Below are positions 1-10,605 of a stretch of 64,000 nucleotides of DNA, piece by piece (the stretch's first letter is position 1; each line of letters opens with the position of its first letter). The translations under genes and the position numbers were made by a program. Origin of the DNA: Zymoseptoria tritici IPO323 (Eukaryota; Ascomycota; Dothideomycetes; Mycosphaerellales; Mycosphaerellaceae); contig NC_018210.1 in assembly GCF_000219625.1 (NCBI RefSeq), positions 1,736,001 to 1,800,000 on the forward strand, read 5' to 3'. The notes under the pieces were generated by a model. The model saw only the letters and a program-made list of their open reading frames with translations, had not been told where the DNA came from and did no database searches.

Positions 1-2261
1 AAGGGTCCTAACGCTAGCGCCGCGCTAGTTACGGAGAATATTATTCGACTTTATATTAATACCGTCTATTAAAGATAATTGTTATCTATTAACATGCATA
101 TACTATGTTATAGCTCGTCGCTATTAGTAAAGCGTAAAAAAAGAACGAACATAATCGGATTTGTAGTAGTAGAGATATCGCGTATATAATAATTAACTAG
201 CTTCCGGACTTAGCTTTAGCTTAAACTCTACTACCTCTAAGTCGACAATAACTATCCTCGTACCTCCTATATAGCCTCTAATAGCCTTAGATACTTCTTA
301 ATATTGTCCTTATCTTGTAGCTACTTACGAATACCCCTTTGTCTAACTATACGCTCTAAGCGCTCGTTAGGCTCTTCCTTTAGTATGTCTAGAGTCTAGA
401 AGTCGTCTAATAGAGTAGCGGCAACGACCTCTATTAAGATCGTTTATATTATAGGATATCTGTTACTAAGCTATATATAGTAACCTTCTACGTTCTTAAC
501 CTTGTTAAGCTCTTCCTTCTGCCCTAGAGGGCTACTACGTTACGACACTACTACGGCCGGTAGTAGTATAGACGGCGGTAGAGGGTAGTAGTACTAGTAA
601 GGAGGGGGGGGGGTAGTAATAGCTATTGTTGCTGCTATATTAGCTAGTCGGCTACTACCTTCTTCTTACCTCTCGTAGAGTCCTCGTTTATCTAAAACAC
701 CGTCTCTATAAGATGTAGCGGTATAGTATCTATCGTAGTAGTATTAGCCTTAATATAATTGCTCTAGTCGCTAAGGGTCTTACTATTTACGCCGAAGTGC
801 TAACTACGGAATATTATATAGCCTACGAACGTAGACGTCTTATTAGAGCTAACGCTACAAAACCTGTCCTAATACTTATACATGTTTATAAGCTTTAAGA
901 AGGTGTCCCTCTAAATATTAAATGCCTCCTTCGTCCGGTTATTAGCTAGTCGTCTGCCCTTAGGTATATCCTCGTCGTCTAGCGGCGTAAGTTTATCGGA
1001 GTCGAATTCGACTAATATCGTAGTAGCCTTAGCTACTCCGTCCGGTGCTACGTTATGCTAGTGCTCTGTTATAAGTAGGGTTAAATAGAAGCCTACGAAG
1101 TGTCTAATATAGGGACTTAACGACTCTATAAACGATAGCGTAATAGAGTCCTCGTCGTAGTCGATAGGCACGTTTATAGCTTACTTGCTATGTCTACGAG
1201 CCTCTAATACCGCTGTTCGCTCGGTAAGCCGCTTCCTTAAGCCTTATCGTTATGTATACTCTATAGCTAACCCTCTAGCCTTGTTAACTAAGTCTTAGAT
1301 CTATATTCGCTTACTAGTATATATGCAACTAAAGTCCTTAAGCTTCTAGCTATTAAATAAGACCCTATAGGTAGTAAGAACGGAGTATTGCTCGGATAGC
1401 GTAGGCGTAGATTTATAGCGTTTTGTAGACGAGGAGGGCACCGGAGTCGACTACGGCTAAGACTCCTATAACAGCTAGCCGGTAGCTTAGTCGGCTAGGC
1501 TCTACACTACGCTATAGTCGTCGGATAGTACTAAAAACATAACGAGGTTAGTTAGCTATATTAAGAGATAGATCGTATAACTTGCTATTAATATCGGACG
1601 ATAGTAGTAGTAGTTTTAGAGCCCTCTTCGATACCGGCTTAACAACCGGTTTAGGCCCTTTATCTGCTACTACCTCGGCTGCCCTCGAAACGGCTAGTTT
1701 ACTCGCTTTATCGGCCGCTCGTTCCTTCCTCTTATTAGTATTTACCGCTATACGAGCCGTACCCTTAGGTACCCTCTTAGGTGCCTTTTTAGGTAGTATT
1801 TAGACTGCTATGCCGCCTGTTAGAGGCACTACCGTATCGCTATTAATGTAGTTAGACGGCCGAACAGACTGCACCTTCACGCGGTGGCCGTCGTAAGTAC
1901 CTTCCTCGGAAGGGAAACTAAGACAGTCTAGAAGAAACCTCCTCGAAAACCTCTCGAAATCCGCCCGAAATCTATCCTTCTCGAAATCCGCCTCGAAATA
2001 CAAGCTATAATAGAACAACGGCACGATTCGAACGAACAGCCCTCTACGAACGAGAAGAAGCAGTCTACTCTATCCTATACGCGCACCTCCTCGAAATCCG
2101 AACCGAAACACTTTAAAAAGACAGGACTTAGTAGAACCTATAACTCTGCGATTAACCTACGTAGCTGTATGCGTTTGGAAGCGGCATATAGTTCTACAAA
2201 GGCATATTAAGGATAAGAGAAGGCAGCGAGTTAGATAGCTGCTTTTGTACTGCTTTTACAC

Positions 2262-2307
2262 GGCATTTTGCACTACTTTTGCATAGCATTTTGCACTGCT
2301 TCTGCAC
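2262..2307. repeat. Two tandem copies of a 23-bp unit in the repeat block
   Basis: A GGCATTTTGCACTACTTTTG-like unit starts at 2262 and recurs, slightly diverged, at 2285. Further partial copies (GCTTTTGTACTGCTTTTACA, CTTCTGCACTAC) flank it. This patch retains CpA dinucleotides unlike its surroundings. Confidence 0.6.
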
Positions 2308-2516
2308 TACATTTCGAATTTGCAGCGTACAAAGCGGAAGGATCTACTAAAAATTCTACAAAAAGCTTAGCGCGAAAATTCTGTAGCCCTAGGCTGCAAC
2401 ACTCGTTTAATTTCCTTTGTCTTGCATTTGCTTAAAGTCCTTTAGCACTGCCTTAGGCACGGGGTCTCCCCTAAGGTTAAAGAATACAGAAGATTTTAAT
2501 TATAATTAGATCTACT

Positions 2517-2537
2517 GCCTTGCCTTTAGGGCAAGGC
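2517..2537. repeat. Perfect 8-bp inverted repeat
   Basis: GCCTTGCC and its reverse complement are separated by 5 nt (TTTAG). It lies near the right part of the degenerate repeat block. Function unknown; it could be part of a terminal region of the decayed element. Confidence 0.5.
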
Positions 2538-2578
2538 CGTCCTACATAGTTATAGACTCCAAAAGGACGTAAATGGAA

Positions 2579-2600
2579 TAAACAAACAAACAAACAAAAC
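2579..2600. repeat. (AAAC)n microsatellite
   Basis: About five tandem AAAC units inside the RIP-mutated block. Such a run could be the tail of a non-LTR element, but nothing upstream confirms this. Confidence 0.7.
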
Positions 2601-3090
2601 AATTAATGTAGTTAGGAGGAAGCGTAAAGGTTACTAACTTCCTTCTCGTTTATTTAGCCGGCGTTATTATTACCTCTACGCCCTTAGTCGACAACGCCCT
2701 TATACGCCTTCTTATAAGCATATAGCTAGTGTTGTTGTCGTTGCTGTTACGCTATATAGCCTCCTTAGTAGGATCCTTATTACTTAGGGTAATAACCTAA
2801 GTCTCCGTTAGTAGCTCCGGCTCTAGCTCTAGTATATTAGAGCTAGGTAGTAGTTATATCTAAAACTGCGAATATACGTCTTCTAAGGGGCTTAAAGGAC
2901 CGTCTAGAAGCTCGTCGTCGTCTATATAGTCGCTACTATACGTAGATTCGTCGATAGCGGGTGTTTAAGAGTCCTAGGAGTCTTAGTAGAAGAATACTAG
3001 TTATGTCTCCTCGTATAGGAGGCTCGAAAGTTCTAGTAGTAATTGCGCACCGAGTCTTAATAGTAAGGACAATATTAATAGCTTAAAATG

Positions 3091-3391
3091 ACGAGACGAC
3101 ATAGGTAGTAATAACGGGAAAGCGGTTTCGTCGCTGTTTATAGTGTAGTAGTAGTAGTAGACGCCGTGGAGGTTTAGTTAACCCGGTAAGAGAGGAAGTT
3201 GGAGTTGGATTTGGAAGGCTTGGCGTCCCGACCCTTCTGCTCTTTAGAATAACGATTAAGAAAACCGAAACTCTACTAATTGAGACTTTGGTCAAGTAAG
3301 AAGCATGCCTCATTGGGTTGGAACATTTCCTAATAACTTTTGTCCGCTTTATCGCAAATCGCAGCAGAACTATCTTCGACTTTCAACCCCT
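3091..3391. other. Transition from repeat to genic DNA
   Basis: Base composition changes from TA-rich RIP-mutated DNA to normal sequence over this stretch, which should include the 3' UTR and terminator of the minus-strand phosphomevalonate kinase gene. No separate gene is seen. Confidence 0.5.
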
Positions 3392-4886
3392 TCAGAATCC
3401 CTTCAACCAGTCGACATACTTTTGTGGCTCTTCCAATCTCACTCCTTCCATGTCCTGCCTCACACCTAGCATGCTAACTTTACCACCTCCTCCAGCAGCG
3501 CTTCCATCGCCCTTGAAGTCCCACCCCGCGAACAGCTTCTCAAGCCCGGTTACCACGTCCTCGCGATCTTCGATCAAAAGCGAAATCGCATCGTAGCCTC
3601 CTGCTCCCGGCACAACACCACCCACCACACCAGGTACCTTCTCACAAGCATCCAGCAGCTCCGTCTGCGCGGGCGGCTCGATCGGCACGCCGCTCTTCTC
3701 CGACATGATTCGAATCAACTCCCGAATTTCAGTCAGACACTTCGTGAGACCAGAGTAATCATTCGGCGACTTCGACTCTGCCACGGCTTTCAACTCCTTT
3801 GCCAAGTTCTCATTCGCTTCGTCCAGATCCCGCCAGATGGCATTGGCCTCCTCGGGCGTCTCCTTCCTCCACGCGAGAACTTGCTTCACCATACCGGGGG
3901 TTTTGCTACCGCATGAGACATCGCACATGACTAGTCGTAGTCCTTCTGGAATCTTCACTGCGTCCTTGATGATTTCAGTGTCCCACTTGCCTCCGTGGTG
4001 GTTCTCGTCGACGATGTCGCGGAGTTCGGTGGCGAATCGCGGGACACCGGGTTCGGAACGGCTGACGAGGATGTCCGGGGAGAAGCGACGATAGATGCAT
4101 GTGCCGTAGACTGCAGAGGCGACGTCGAAGCCTGAGCCGACTTTGCCTTGGGCTGCACAGTGGGCTGCTTGGGCGAGGTTGTGGAGACGACGTTTGCTGA
4201 TGTCGGTGGTGAGGTTGAACTCGGTTTTGGGGAGGTAGAAGCGGAGGAGAGCTGCTGTGACGGCTGTGACGAGTGCTGCGGAGGATCCGAGGCCGGTTTT
4301 GGGAGCTTTTGAGAGAGGGATGGCGAAGTTGTAGAAGCGAGAGTCGGTGTTGGACTTGCCGTTGGAGATTGCGGCTGGTGTTGAGTAGTAGTCGTTGTCT
4401 GCGAGGATTGTGATTGTCGCTGGGCAGATGCTTGGTCCAACGATGCTGGTGATGTAGCTTAGGACATAGCTGAGAGTGGTTTCCACGAAGGGGTTGCGAT
4501 TGAGGTTGAGGTCAGCGTCTCTATGAGGAGATGATAGATTAGTGCATGTCACTCGAGACGACGACCAAGTAGCATGATACGAATTGGAATCGGAACACGA
4601 ACAACAGAGCATCCACTTACATCCTCAGCTGAGTGACCTCAATACCGCCATTCCTCTCAGTCAGACGATATCCATAATCCCACACAGCCTCCAAGAACTG
4701 CGGGGAATGGGCAGTGAATTGATTGATGACAATGCCATTGCTCGTCGGAATGTCTTGGACCAATACATGAATGCGGGCGTCCAACCCGAAGACCAGACCG
4801 GTGTGAGCACGATCCAAGACGAGGTAACCGCCCGCCAGCAGGACTTTGCCTGGAGCTGAGACGGCTACAGCTCCATCGCGGACCAT
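3392..4886 (-). CDS. ERG8: Phosphomevalonate kinase (ERG8)
   Basis: Phosphorylates 5-phosphomevalonate in the mevalonate pathway that feeds ergosterol and prenyl synthesis. Two exons, 4886-4621 and 4520-3392, joined by a 100-nt intron (GTAAGT donor, ATAG acceptor); the junction is in frame and gives 464 aa, normal for the family. The N-terminus reads as a GHMP-kinase first strand (SAPGKVLLAGGYLVL). The ATP-binding GHMP motif GLGSSAA falls near residues 165-171 and the C-terminal GHMP segment (GAGGYDAISLL) near residue 400. The start is the Met directly before VRDGAVAVSAPGK. Its 3' end lies only about 300 bp from the RIP-mutated repeat. It is divergent from the PPR gene. Identification is from recalled family motifs and is strong. 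Confidence 0.92.
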
Positions 4887-5654
4887 TCGGAAGGAGTGGA
4901 TCTCAAGTCGGCCGATTGATGAGGCTGGCGGAGAGAGTCGGTGTTACACAGGCAGGAGGGATTTGTGGAGGTATCGGAGGTAGAGAGGTGCAAAGCCCGA
5001 TGGATTGATCAGGTGGATGGACACTGGACGACTGGAAGCTTCTGATTTCTGAGAATCTAGGGTATTGTCGGAGGAGGATTCGTTGTCTTGTGAGGATGCT
5101 GAGAGGAGGTTCGAGAGGAAGTTCCTCGCCGTATAGTTCTATCCTCTGGTGACGTTGATCGGGAGTCTGGAGCAGATGGTGTTTCAATGCCTCTCGAGTC
5201 ATCTCATCACACAAGAGAGACCCTCCTCCACGTTGCGGCAGGTCAATCGAAGCATCGTCCTAATGGGGTTAGATCCAAGAGACGAGAAAACGACGGATCA
5301 TTGTCGGCGAGAACAGGAGTCTGCAGGACCAACTGCGACGCGATTCTCTCCTGATCACATGCCCCAGGCATCCAATGGAATCCTTCACGAGATACTCCGT
5401 AATTCATCCCTCTCAACTTGGACAACCTCTTTCTCTGCCACACGTCTCCTCACACCTCACGCCATCACCCAACCATCCCCTCCCACAATTTCACAGCGCG
5501 TTCTTTGGCGACCCGAGTCGTCAATGAACCTGCATTCGACTCTTCTCTAATCACAGTACGCGCACCACCCTGTCACTCCAGATGTCACTCCATACTGACA
5601 ATCCCTTCTCAGTCACACGACCTTCTCCACTGAAGGATCTTTTCCAATCCCTGA
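4887..5654. promoter_or_regulatory. Divergent intergenic region, ERG8 / PPR gene
   Basis: 768 bp between two start codons pointing away from each other. It contains only short shadow frames and pyrimidine-rich stretches close to the PPR start, as is common in fungal 5' UTRs. No specific binding site is claimed. Confidence 0.5.
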
Positions 5655-8600
5655 ATGCCTTACGTCAAACCGACTGTGCACATCTCTCGCATCGCAGGCA
5701 CCGCCCTCAAATCTTTCACCCACGGATACGCCCAAACCGTCGTCGCCGCATCGCAATCCAGCTATGCAGCCCAGAACACTTCAGCAGTTCCGCTCGCGGA
5801 CACCTTGATCGGACGGTTCCGGAAGAACGAAAAGAGCCGACTTCAAAATGCATACACTCATGTCGAGGGTTCGCGGCTGGCCAGTTCGACGGCTGGACCA
5901 TCGACTGGTCGCGCCGATGCGAGCCACCCGGATTCTGGTCTAGATAAGTACTTTGATGCGTGGCAGAAGCATCAGCGGGCTGGTACAAAGGAATGGAAGC
6001 AATTCGAATTTGCACGGAGACTCGAATGGCAGCCTCCGACGACAGTACCCGTTTCGGGTCAAGAAGTGGTGGAAGCGGAGGACTTCGAGGCGCAGCAGGA
6101 GACGGATGTGTTGGAGGCTCCTGGCATGAAGCGATCGTACACGACTAGCGCCTTGGACAATTTCGAAAAGGCATTCGTCAATGATGAGGCTGCAGAAGCG
6201 ATCGCCTTGGAGCAGGTGAACAATGCTATTGCGGAGGAGGTTCAGCGATCAAAGGAGGATACCGAGGATGTCCTGACCATCAGAGCCGCGTCGCCTGTGT
6301 CGGTCCTGCCCGAGGAGTCAATTTCATCCGGATCGGACAAGCAGTCAATGAGCACCCCAGCGACGGCGCATTCTCCAGTTGAAAGCGTCCAGAATCTTGA
6401 AGAGTTGGACAGCAACCCATACACTCAGGAGCTTCTTCAGCTTGCTGAGAAGAAGCAGTACGCGGAGATTCCAGCCGCGTTCCAGAGCATGCTCCGTCAT
6501 GGCGTACAGAAGCCTTCTCCTGCAGCTTATCGCGTGCTTCTCAGCTCGGCCATTGAGCTCGCGCAAGGAAAGCATCTCAAGGCACCGAGGGCTCTGGAGG
6601 TGTACTCTGATATGCTTCGGAGGAGAGTTGTACCAGATGTTGCAACCTACGGCATGCTCATTGGACTTTTGTCGACTCGTGCTTCGGAAACATTGGCTAT
6701 GAGGCGATCTCTGGATGAACGCCTCGTGCGATACGGTGGTCTCGAACAATCTGGCAGCTTCATGTTCCGTTCTACGTCAACCGAATACACGATGTTGGTC
6801 GAGGACAGCTCTCTCACAATCGCACTCAAGATATTCGAGAGGGCTACCAAAGCCAGCTCTGATGCACTTCCAATCGATGCATGCGCTCAGCTCGTCATCG
6901 CCAGTGCCGAGCAAGGACGTGTGGAGGACATGACCCGTGTATACCAGTACATGGAGTCGAATTCCAAGCTGCAGTCTTCCTCCATCTACCCGCCTATGAT
7001 TGCCGCTTTCGGTGGAATGGGCGACCTCCGCAACGCTGTCGAAGTGTACGATGAGTACAAGGAGCTCGCGATTGCCAACAATGCTGGCAAGAACACGATC
7101 ATCCGGATGGACAATCAAATCTACGCCGCACTCGTCAAAGCTTATGGAAGTGCCGATCGTCTTAAGGGCGGTCTGAAGTTCTTGGCTAGCGTTCAGTCTG
7201 AAGTTAAGGATCCCAGAGAGCTTGAGGAATTGCGTGAAGTGGTTGCGCTGGAGGCTCTTCTCCCGCTGGCACTTCAGGATGCGACTTTCCGAGACGCCAT
7301 GGAGCTGGCAGGATCACTCACAGGCCGAGCCTTGACGTCTGTTCTTTCAAAGATTGTCTCCACATCAGCGGACAAGAACTTGCCAGAAATCAGTCTGCAG
7401 GCGTTTGACACTCTGGCGAAACACACGCAGGATCTTGCCGAGCCAAGCATGGCTGTCCTCGCAATGCATGTCCGCAATGCCAACGTCGAAGCGGCCGAGC
7501 CTTTCTGGAGAATACTGGAGTCTGCACCACTGAATCTCACCTTTGTCGAACCAACGACCATGCGCACTGTCGCTTTGATCGGAATCGGCCAGGCTGAGCG
7601 TGGTCTAAGACAGAGCCGTCGCATGTTCTCTCGCATCCGGGAATCGCAACCCGAAAGCCAGCAAGTCGAGACTGTCGACCACATTGACGAAGCGATTGAA
7701 CTTATTGGCAACTTCATGCTCAAGAGTCAAGCAATGCTCCCTGAAGCCAGCGTGGAGCTTTTGCGCATGATGGCGGAGAATGGAGGACTTCTTGCACCAA
7801 TCTCCGAACACATTGTGGCGCGCTTCAACCCGGAGACCATTGCTCGGCTCAACCCAGCTGATCTTGAGCTCCTCCTGCGAGTTCAGTCTGGCATGATTCT
7901 TGACGAGCTCTCCGGTGACATTGCCGGACCAGCTCGTTTCGGCTGCCTGCTTGAGAATGTTGTGTCCCGTGCGTTGATGCCTTCGTCCGAGACAGAGACT
8001 CTGATCGAGAGGACGTTGATCAACATTGACCGCGCCGAGCTCTCTCGTCTTTGGAACAACTACCGCTACCCATCGACACCGGCACTGTTCAACCCTTCGA
8101 CGTACAGCCCCGTGGTGCCCTTCCAAGCTCCAGCAGCTCCAGCACCATTCGAAGACACCTACGACCCGTACTCCAACCGCACTGATGTAAAGGGATCTAA
8201 CATCATCAATGAGCTTCTCGAGAGACCCAACGGACGCCGCACGAGCGAGGCTTTGACCAAGTTCCGCAATATGCGCCGCGTGGGAAGAGTCCCTCGCATG
8301 TTCACCTACGGCAAGCTCATCGAGTCGGCAGCGAAGGAGAACAACCTCAACCTGGCCCATGACATTCTGGAAATGGCCAAGCAAGACGTTCCGTTCGACG
8401 CCCGCTATCGTGTTGTCCGCTTCGGCTGGCAGCAGATCCTCGACCACATGGTCGCTGGATGCCTCAGTGTAGGTCGCCGCGATCTTGCCAGCAGGTATCA
8501 CCAGGACATGATTGACATGGGTTTTGCACCTTCGGCCAACACTTTCGGACTCTACATCACGACCCTCAAGGAGAACACCAAGACCTTTGACGAGGCATCG

Positions 8601-9536
8601 GAGGCAGTGAAGATCTTCCTCCGTGCCAAGGCTGAAGGTGTCGAGCCTTCATCATTTTTGTACAATGCTCTCATTGGCAAGCTCGGCAAGGCTCGTCGTA
8701 TTGATGACTGTCTCTTCTACTTTGCGGAGATGCGCAACCTTGGCGTTCGTCCAACATCGGTTACGTACGGGACTGTTGTCAATGCTCTCTGCCGCGTGTC
8801 CGACGACAAGTTCGCGGAGGAGATCTTCGAGGAGATGGAGGCTTGCACCAACTACAAGCCTCGCCCGGCACCCTACCACTCTTTGATGCAATTCTTCTTG
8901 AGCACCAAGCGTGACCGCGGCAAGGTCCTGGCCTACTACGAGCGTATGCGCAGCAAGGGCATCGAACCGACAGTGCACACCTACAAGCTTCTCATCGACA
9001 CCCACGCGACGCTGGAGCCGATCAACATGCCCGCTGCTGAAGCTGTGCTCGAAGACATGCGCGCAAGCAACATCCAGCCCGACGCCGTACACTACTCTTC
9101 TCTCATCCACGCCAAGGGTTGTGTCCTGCACGATATGGAGGCCGCACAGACTCTCTTCGATACCGTCATCGCCGAGGGCAAAGTCCGCCCACAGCCCTGC
9201 CTATACCAAGCCATGTTCGAGAGCTTCAACGCCAACCACCTCTCCGCCGAGTGCGAGCCTCTACTTCAGGACATGACAGCCCGCAACGTCGAATTCACAC
9301 CGTACATCGCCAACGCTCTCATCCACGGCTGGACTCTCGAGAAGAACGTGACCAAAGCCAAGGAGGCTTTCGATCGCGTTCCCATCTCTCGCCGCGAGCC
9401 CAGCACGTACGAGGCCATGGTTCGCGCATTCCTCGCTGCTGAAGACCGCGATTCGGCAAAGCGTGTCGTTCGCGAGGCCCTGGGTCGTGGATACCCAAGT
9501 GCTGTCGCTGGCAAGATTGCTGAGCTGGTGCGGTGA
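5655..9536 (+). CDS. Large mitochondrial pentatricopeptide repeat protein, CYA-5-like
   Basis: An uninterrupted 1293-codon frame. The first about 60 residues are basic and hydroxylated with few acidic residues, consistent with a mitochondrial targeting peptide. An ascomycete-type segment rich in Trp and Gln (FDAWQKHQ...EWKQFEFARRLEW) lies near residues 95-125. PPR-like helical pairs occur near residues 270-345 and 410-500, and a run of well-formed 35-residue repeats spans about 1000-1260 (for example SFLYNALIGKLGKARRIDD, VTYGTVVNALCRV, HTYKLLIDTHATL). PPR proteins bind organellar RNA. Neurospora CYA-5, needed for COX1 mRNA expression, is the closest type I can recall, but the one-to-one assignment is inference. 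A poorly conserved middle (500-900) has only weak repeats. Confidence 0.85.
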   Translation: MPYVKPTVHISRIAGTALKSFTHGYAQTVVAASQSSYAAQNTSAVPLADTLIGRFRKNEKSRLQNAYTHVEGSRLASSTAGPSTGRADASHPDSGLDKYFDAWQKHQRAGTKEWKQFEFARRLEWQPPTTVPVSGQEVVEAEDFEAQQETDVLEAPGMKRSYTTSALDNFEKAFVNDEAAEAIALEQVNNAIAEEVQRSKEDTEDVLTIRAASPVSVLPEESISSGSDKQSMSTPATAHSPVESVQNLEELDSNPYTQELLQLAEKKQYAEIPAAFQSMLRHGVQKPSPAAYRVLLSSAIELAQGKHLKAPRALEVYSDMLRRRVVPDVATYGMLIGLLSTRASETLAMRRSLDERLVRYGGLEQSGSFMFRSTSTEYTMLVEDSSLTIALKIFERATKASSDALPIDACAQLVIASAEQGRVEDMTRVYQYMESNSKLQSSSIYPPMIAAFGGMGDLRNAVEVYDEYKELAIANNAGKNTIIRMDNQIYAALVKAYGSADRLKGGLKFLASVQSEVKDPRELEELREVVALEALLPLALQDATFRDAMELAGSLTGRALTSVLSKIVSTSADKNLPEISLQAFDTLAKHTQDLAEPSMAVLAMHVRNANVEAAEPFWRILESAPLNLTFVEPTTMRTVALIGIGQAERGLRQSRRMFSRIRESQPESQQVETVDHIDEAIELIGNFMLKSQAMLPEASVELLRMMAENGGLLAPISEHIVARFNPETIARLNPADLELLLRVQSGMILDELSGDIAGPARFGCLLENVVSRALMPSSETETLIERTLINIDRAELSRLWNNYRYPSTPALFNPSTYSPVVPFQAPAAPAPFEDTYDPYSNRTDVKGSNIINELLERPNGRRTSEALTKFRNMRRVGRVPRMFTYGKLIESAAKENNLNLAHDILEMAKQDVPFDARYRVVRFGWQQILDHMVAGCLSVGRRDLASRYHQDMIDMGFAPSANTFGLYITTLKENTKTFDEASEAVKIFLRAKAEGVEPSSFLYNALIGKLGKARRIDDCLFYFAEMRNLGVRPTSVTYGTVVNALCRVSDDKFAEEIFEEMEACTNYKPRPAPYHSLMQFFLSTKRDRGKVLAYYERMRSKGIEPTVHTYKLLIDTHATLEPINMPAAEAVLEDMRASNIQPDAVHYSSLIHAKGCVLHDMEAAQTLFDTVIAEGKVRPQPCLYQAMFESFNANHLSAECEPLLQDMTARNVEFTPYIANALIHGWTLEKNVTKAKEAFDRVPISRREPSTYEAMVRAFLAAEDRDSAKRVVREALGRGYPSAVAGKIAELVR

Positions 9537-10439
9537 TTTTTGCAATTTTTCTCGTGTGTGGGAATGAATTTATTGCATGGTTAGCGAGGAGTTTTGGCGC
9601 AAGAAGTAACAGGACACATCGATCGCTGCCTGCCTGTGATTGAGCAGGTATGCGAGGACGAGACCTTTGGGACGTCCCGGCTGGGAGGGTTTAAACAGGT
9701 CGACGAGGCTGACCGGTTGTAACATTAAGATACCCCCACCCTTAGACGAGCTACACTCCACTCTGCTGGATCCGAGATTCCTTTTTTTTTTGTTTTTGCC
9801 ATATAATGAGGATGGGAGAAAGGATTTGGGATCTAGAGTTTCTCTTGGAATGAAAAGGCAAGGTAATAACACTCCTGTGTACACTTTCTCATTTTGTCTG
9901 GGACGGGATGGGCTTATTACCTGGTCGTCGTACAAGCGCACGAGCACGAGCAGTGTTGCTTGCAGTTGTACAAATATTGGTGGTGTCTTGCCGATGCTTG
10001 GGTCGCGTGAAACACCCGAGGCTGGCTGGACAGCTCGGTCGTACTTGATCATGAGCGGAGTGTGTCTCATTCCGAGCGTATGGACATACCTTAAGCAGTG
10101 CGTCGACGTGGAATGAATAATGTTGGTATCTTCTCTCCTGCCTATATCATTTTTCAAACACTTTAAGGTATCTCAAAATTGGGGCGGAGTTGTTGTTGGG
10201 GGATCGAAATAGCTCTCAACTCTGACGCACGTACGTTGGTCAGACTCATCAGCTTATTACTTTACTTCTTGCCGCCCCCAATCCCGTCTGCTAGGATGCG
10301 CGTGGCTTGCAGTGGGCCCTTTGCCGGGGTCTTGGAAACTGCGTCACAAGTGAAAGCGGGACGTGGAGCAGCCGTACTAGTATAGTCGCTGCGTGGCTGT
10401 GGCAGTGGCAGGACTCGGGATGATGTTGAGTGTCGCCAT

Positions 10440-10484
10440 TCCATCCTCATTCTCATTCTCATTCTCATTCTCACTCACTCATAC
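10440..10484 (+). repeat. TCATTC hexanucleotide microsatellite
   Basis: About five tandem copies of a CATTCT/TCATTC unit in the presumed 5' UTR or core promoter of the DUF7053 gene. Confidence 0.75.
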
Positions 10485-10498
10485 CACTGTCTTACGAT

Positions 10499-10545
10499 TC
10501 TCTCGCTCGACTTCACTCACTCGTTTCTCTCGCTCGACTTCACTC
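10499..10545 (+). repeat. 20-bp direct repeat with 27-bp period
   Basis: TCTCTCGCTCGACTTCACTC occurs at 10499-10518 and again at 10526-10545, about 60 bp before the start codon at 10606. This CT-rich context is typical of fungal transcription start regions. Confidence 0.8.
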
Positions 10546-10605
10546 CCTCTTGCGAATGCCCTGCGACGGACGGATACTAAGAGACCCTCGCGATCAGTGA
10601 CGACC

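Larger units (their letters stand above)
1..3090. mobile_element. RIP-mutated repeat block, family not identified
   Basis: The block is TA-rich, full of TAG/TAA in all frames, and has no long reading frame, while sequence from about 3.2 kb onward looks like normal genic DNA. CpA and TpG are scarce and TpA abundant, which is the classic product of repeat-induced point mutation, yet CpG is still common. This suggests an old transposon or repeat family. I could not recognise a reverse transcriptase, transposase or terminal repeat, and the left end lies outside the window. A patch at about 2225-2480 keeps CpA/TpG and may be less mutated or of separate origin. Confidence 0.7.
9537..10605. other. 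Intergenic region with a CT-rich promoter
   Basis: Holds the presumed 3' UTR of the PPR gene (a T10 tract near 9783) and the promoter/5' UTR of the next gene, which is strongly pyrimidine-rich from about 10436 to 10560. The open frames seen here on both strands overlap each other and look like chance frames. Confidence 0.5.

Noticed and set aside
1582..2024. Short frames inside the left repeat block
   Set aside because: Composition reflects RIP-mutated DNA; no homology to transposon proteins could be seen.
7605..8501. 298-codon minus-strand frame
   Set aside because: Fully antisense to the PPR gene; a codon-bias shadow.
9570..10157. 195-codon minus-strand and 158-codon plus-strand frames after the PPR gene
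   Set aside because: They overlap each other, include homopolymer runs and carry no domain; more likely 3' UTR and spacer.
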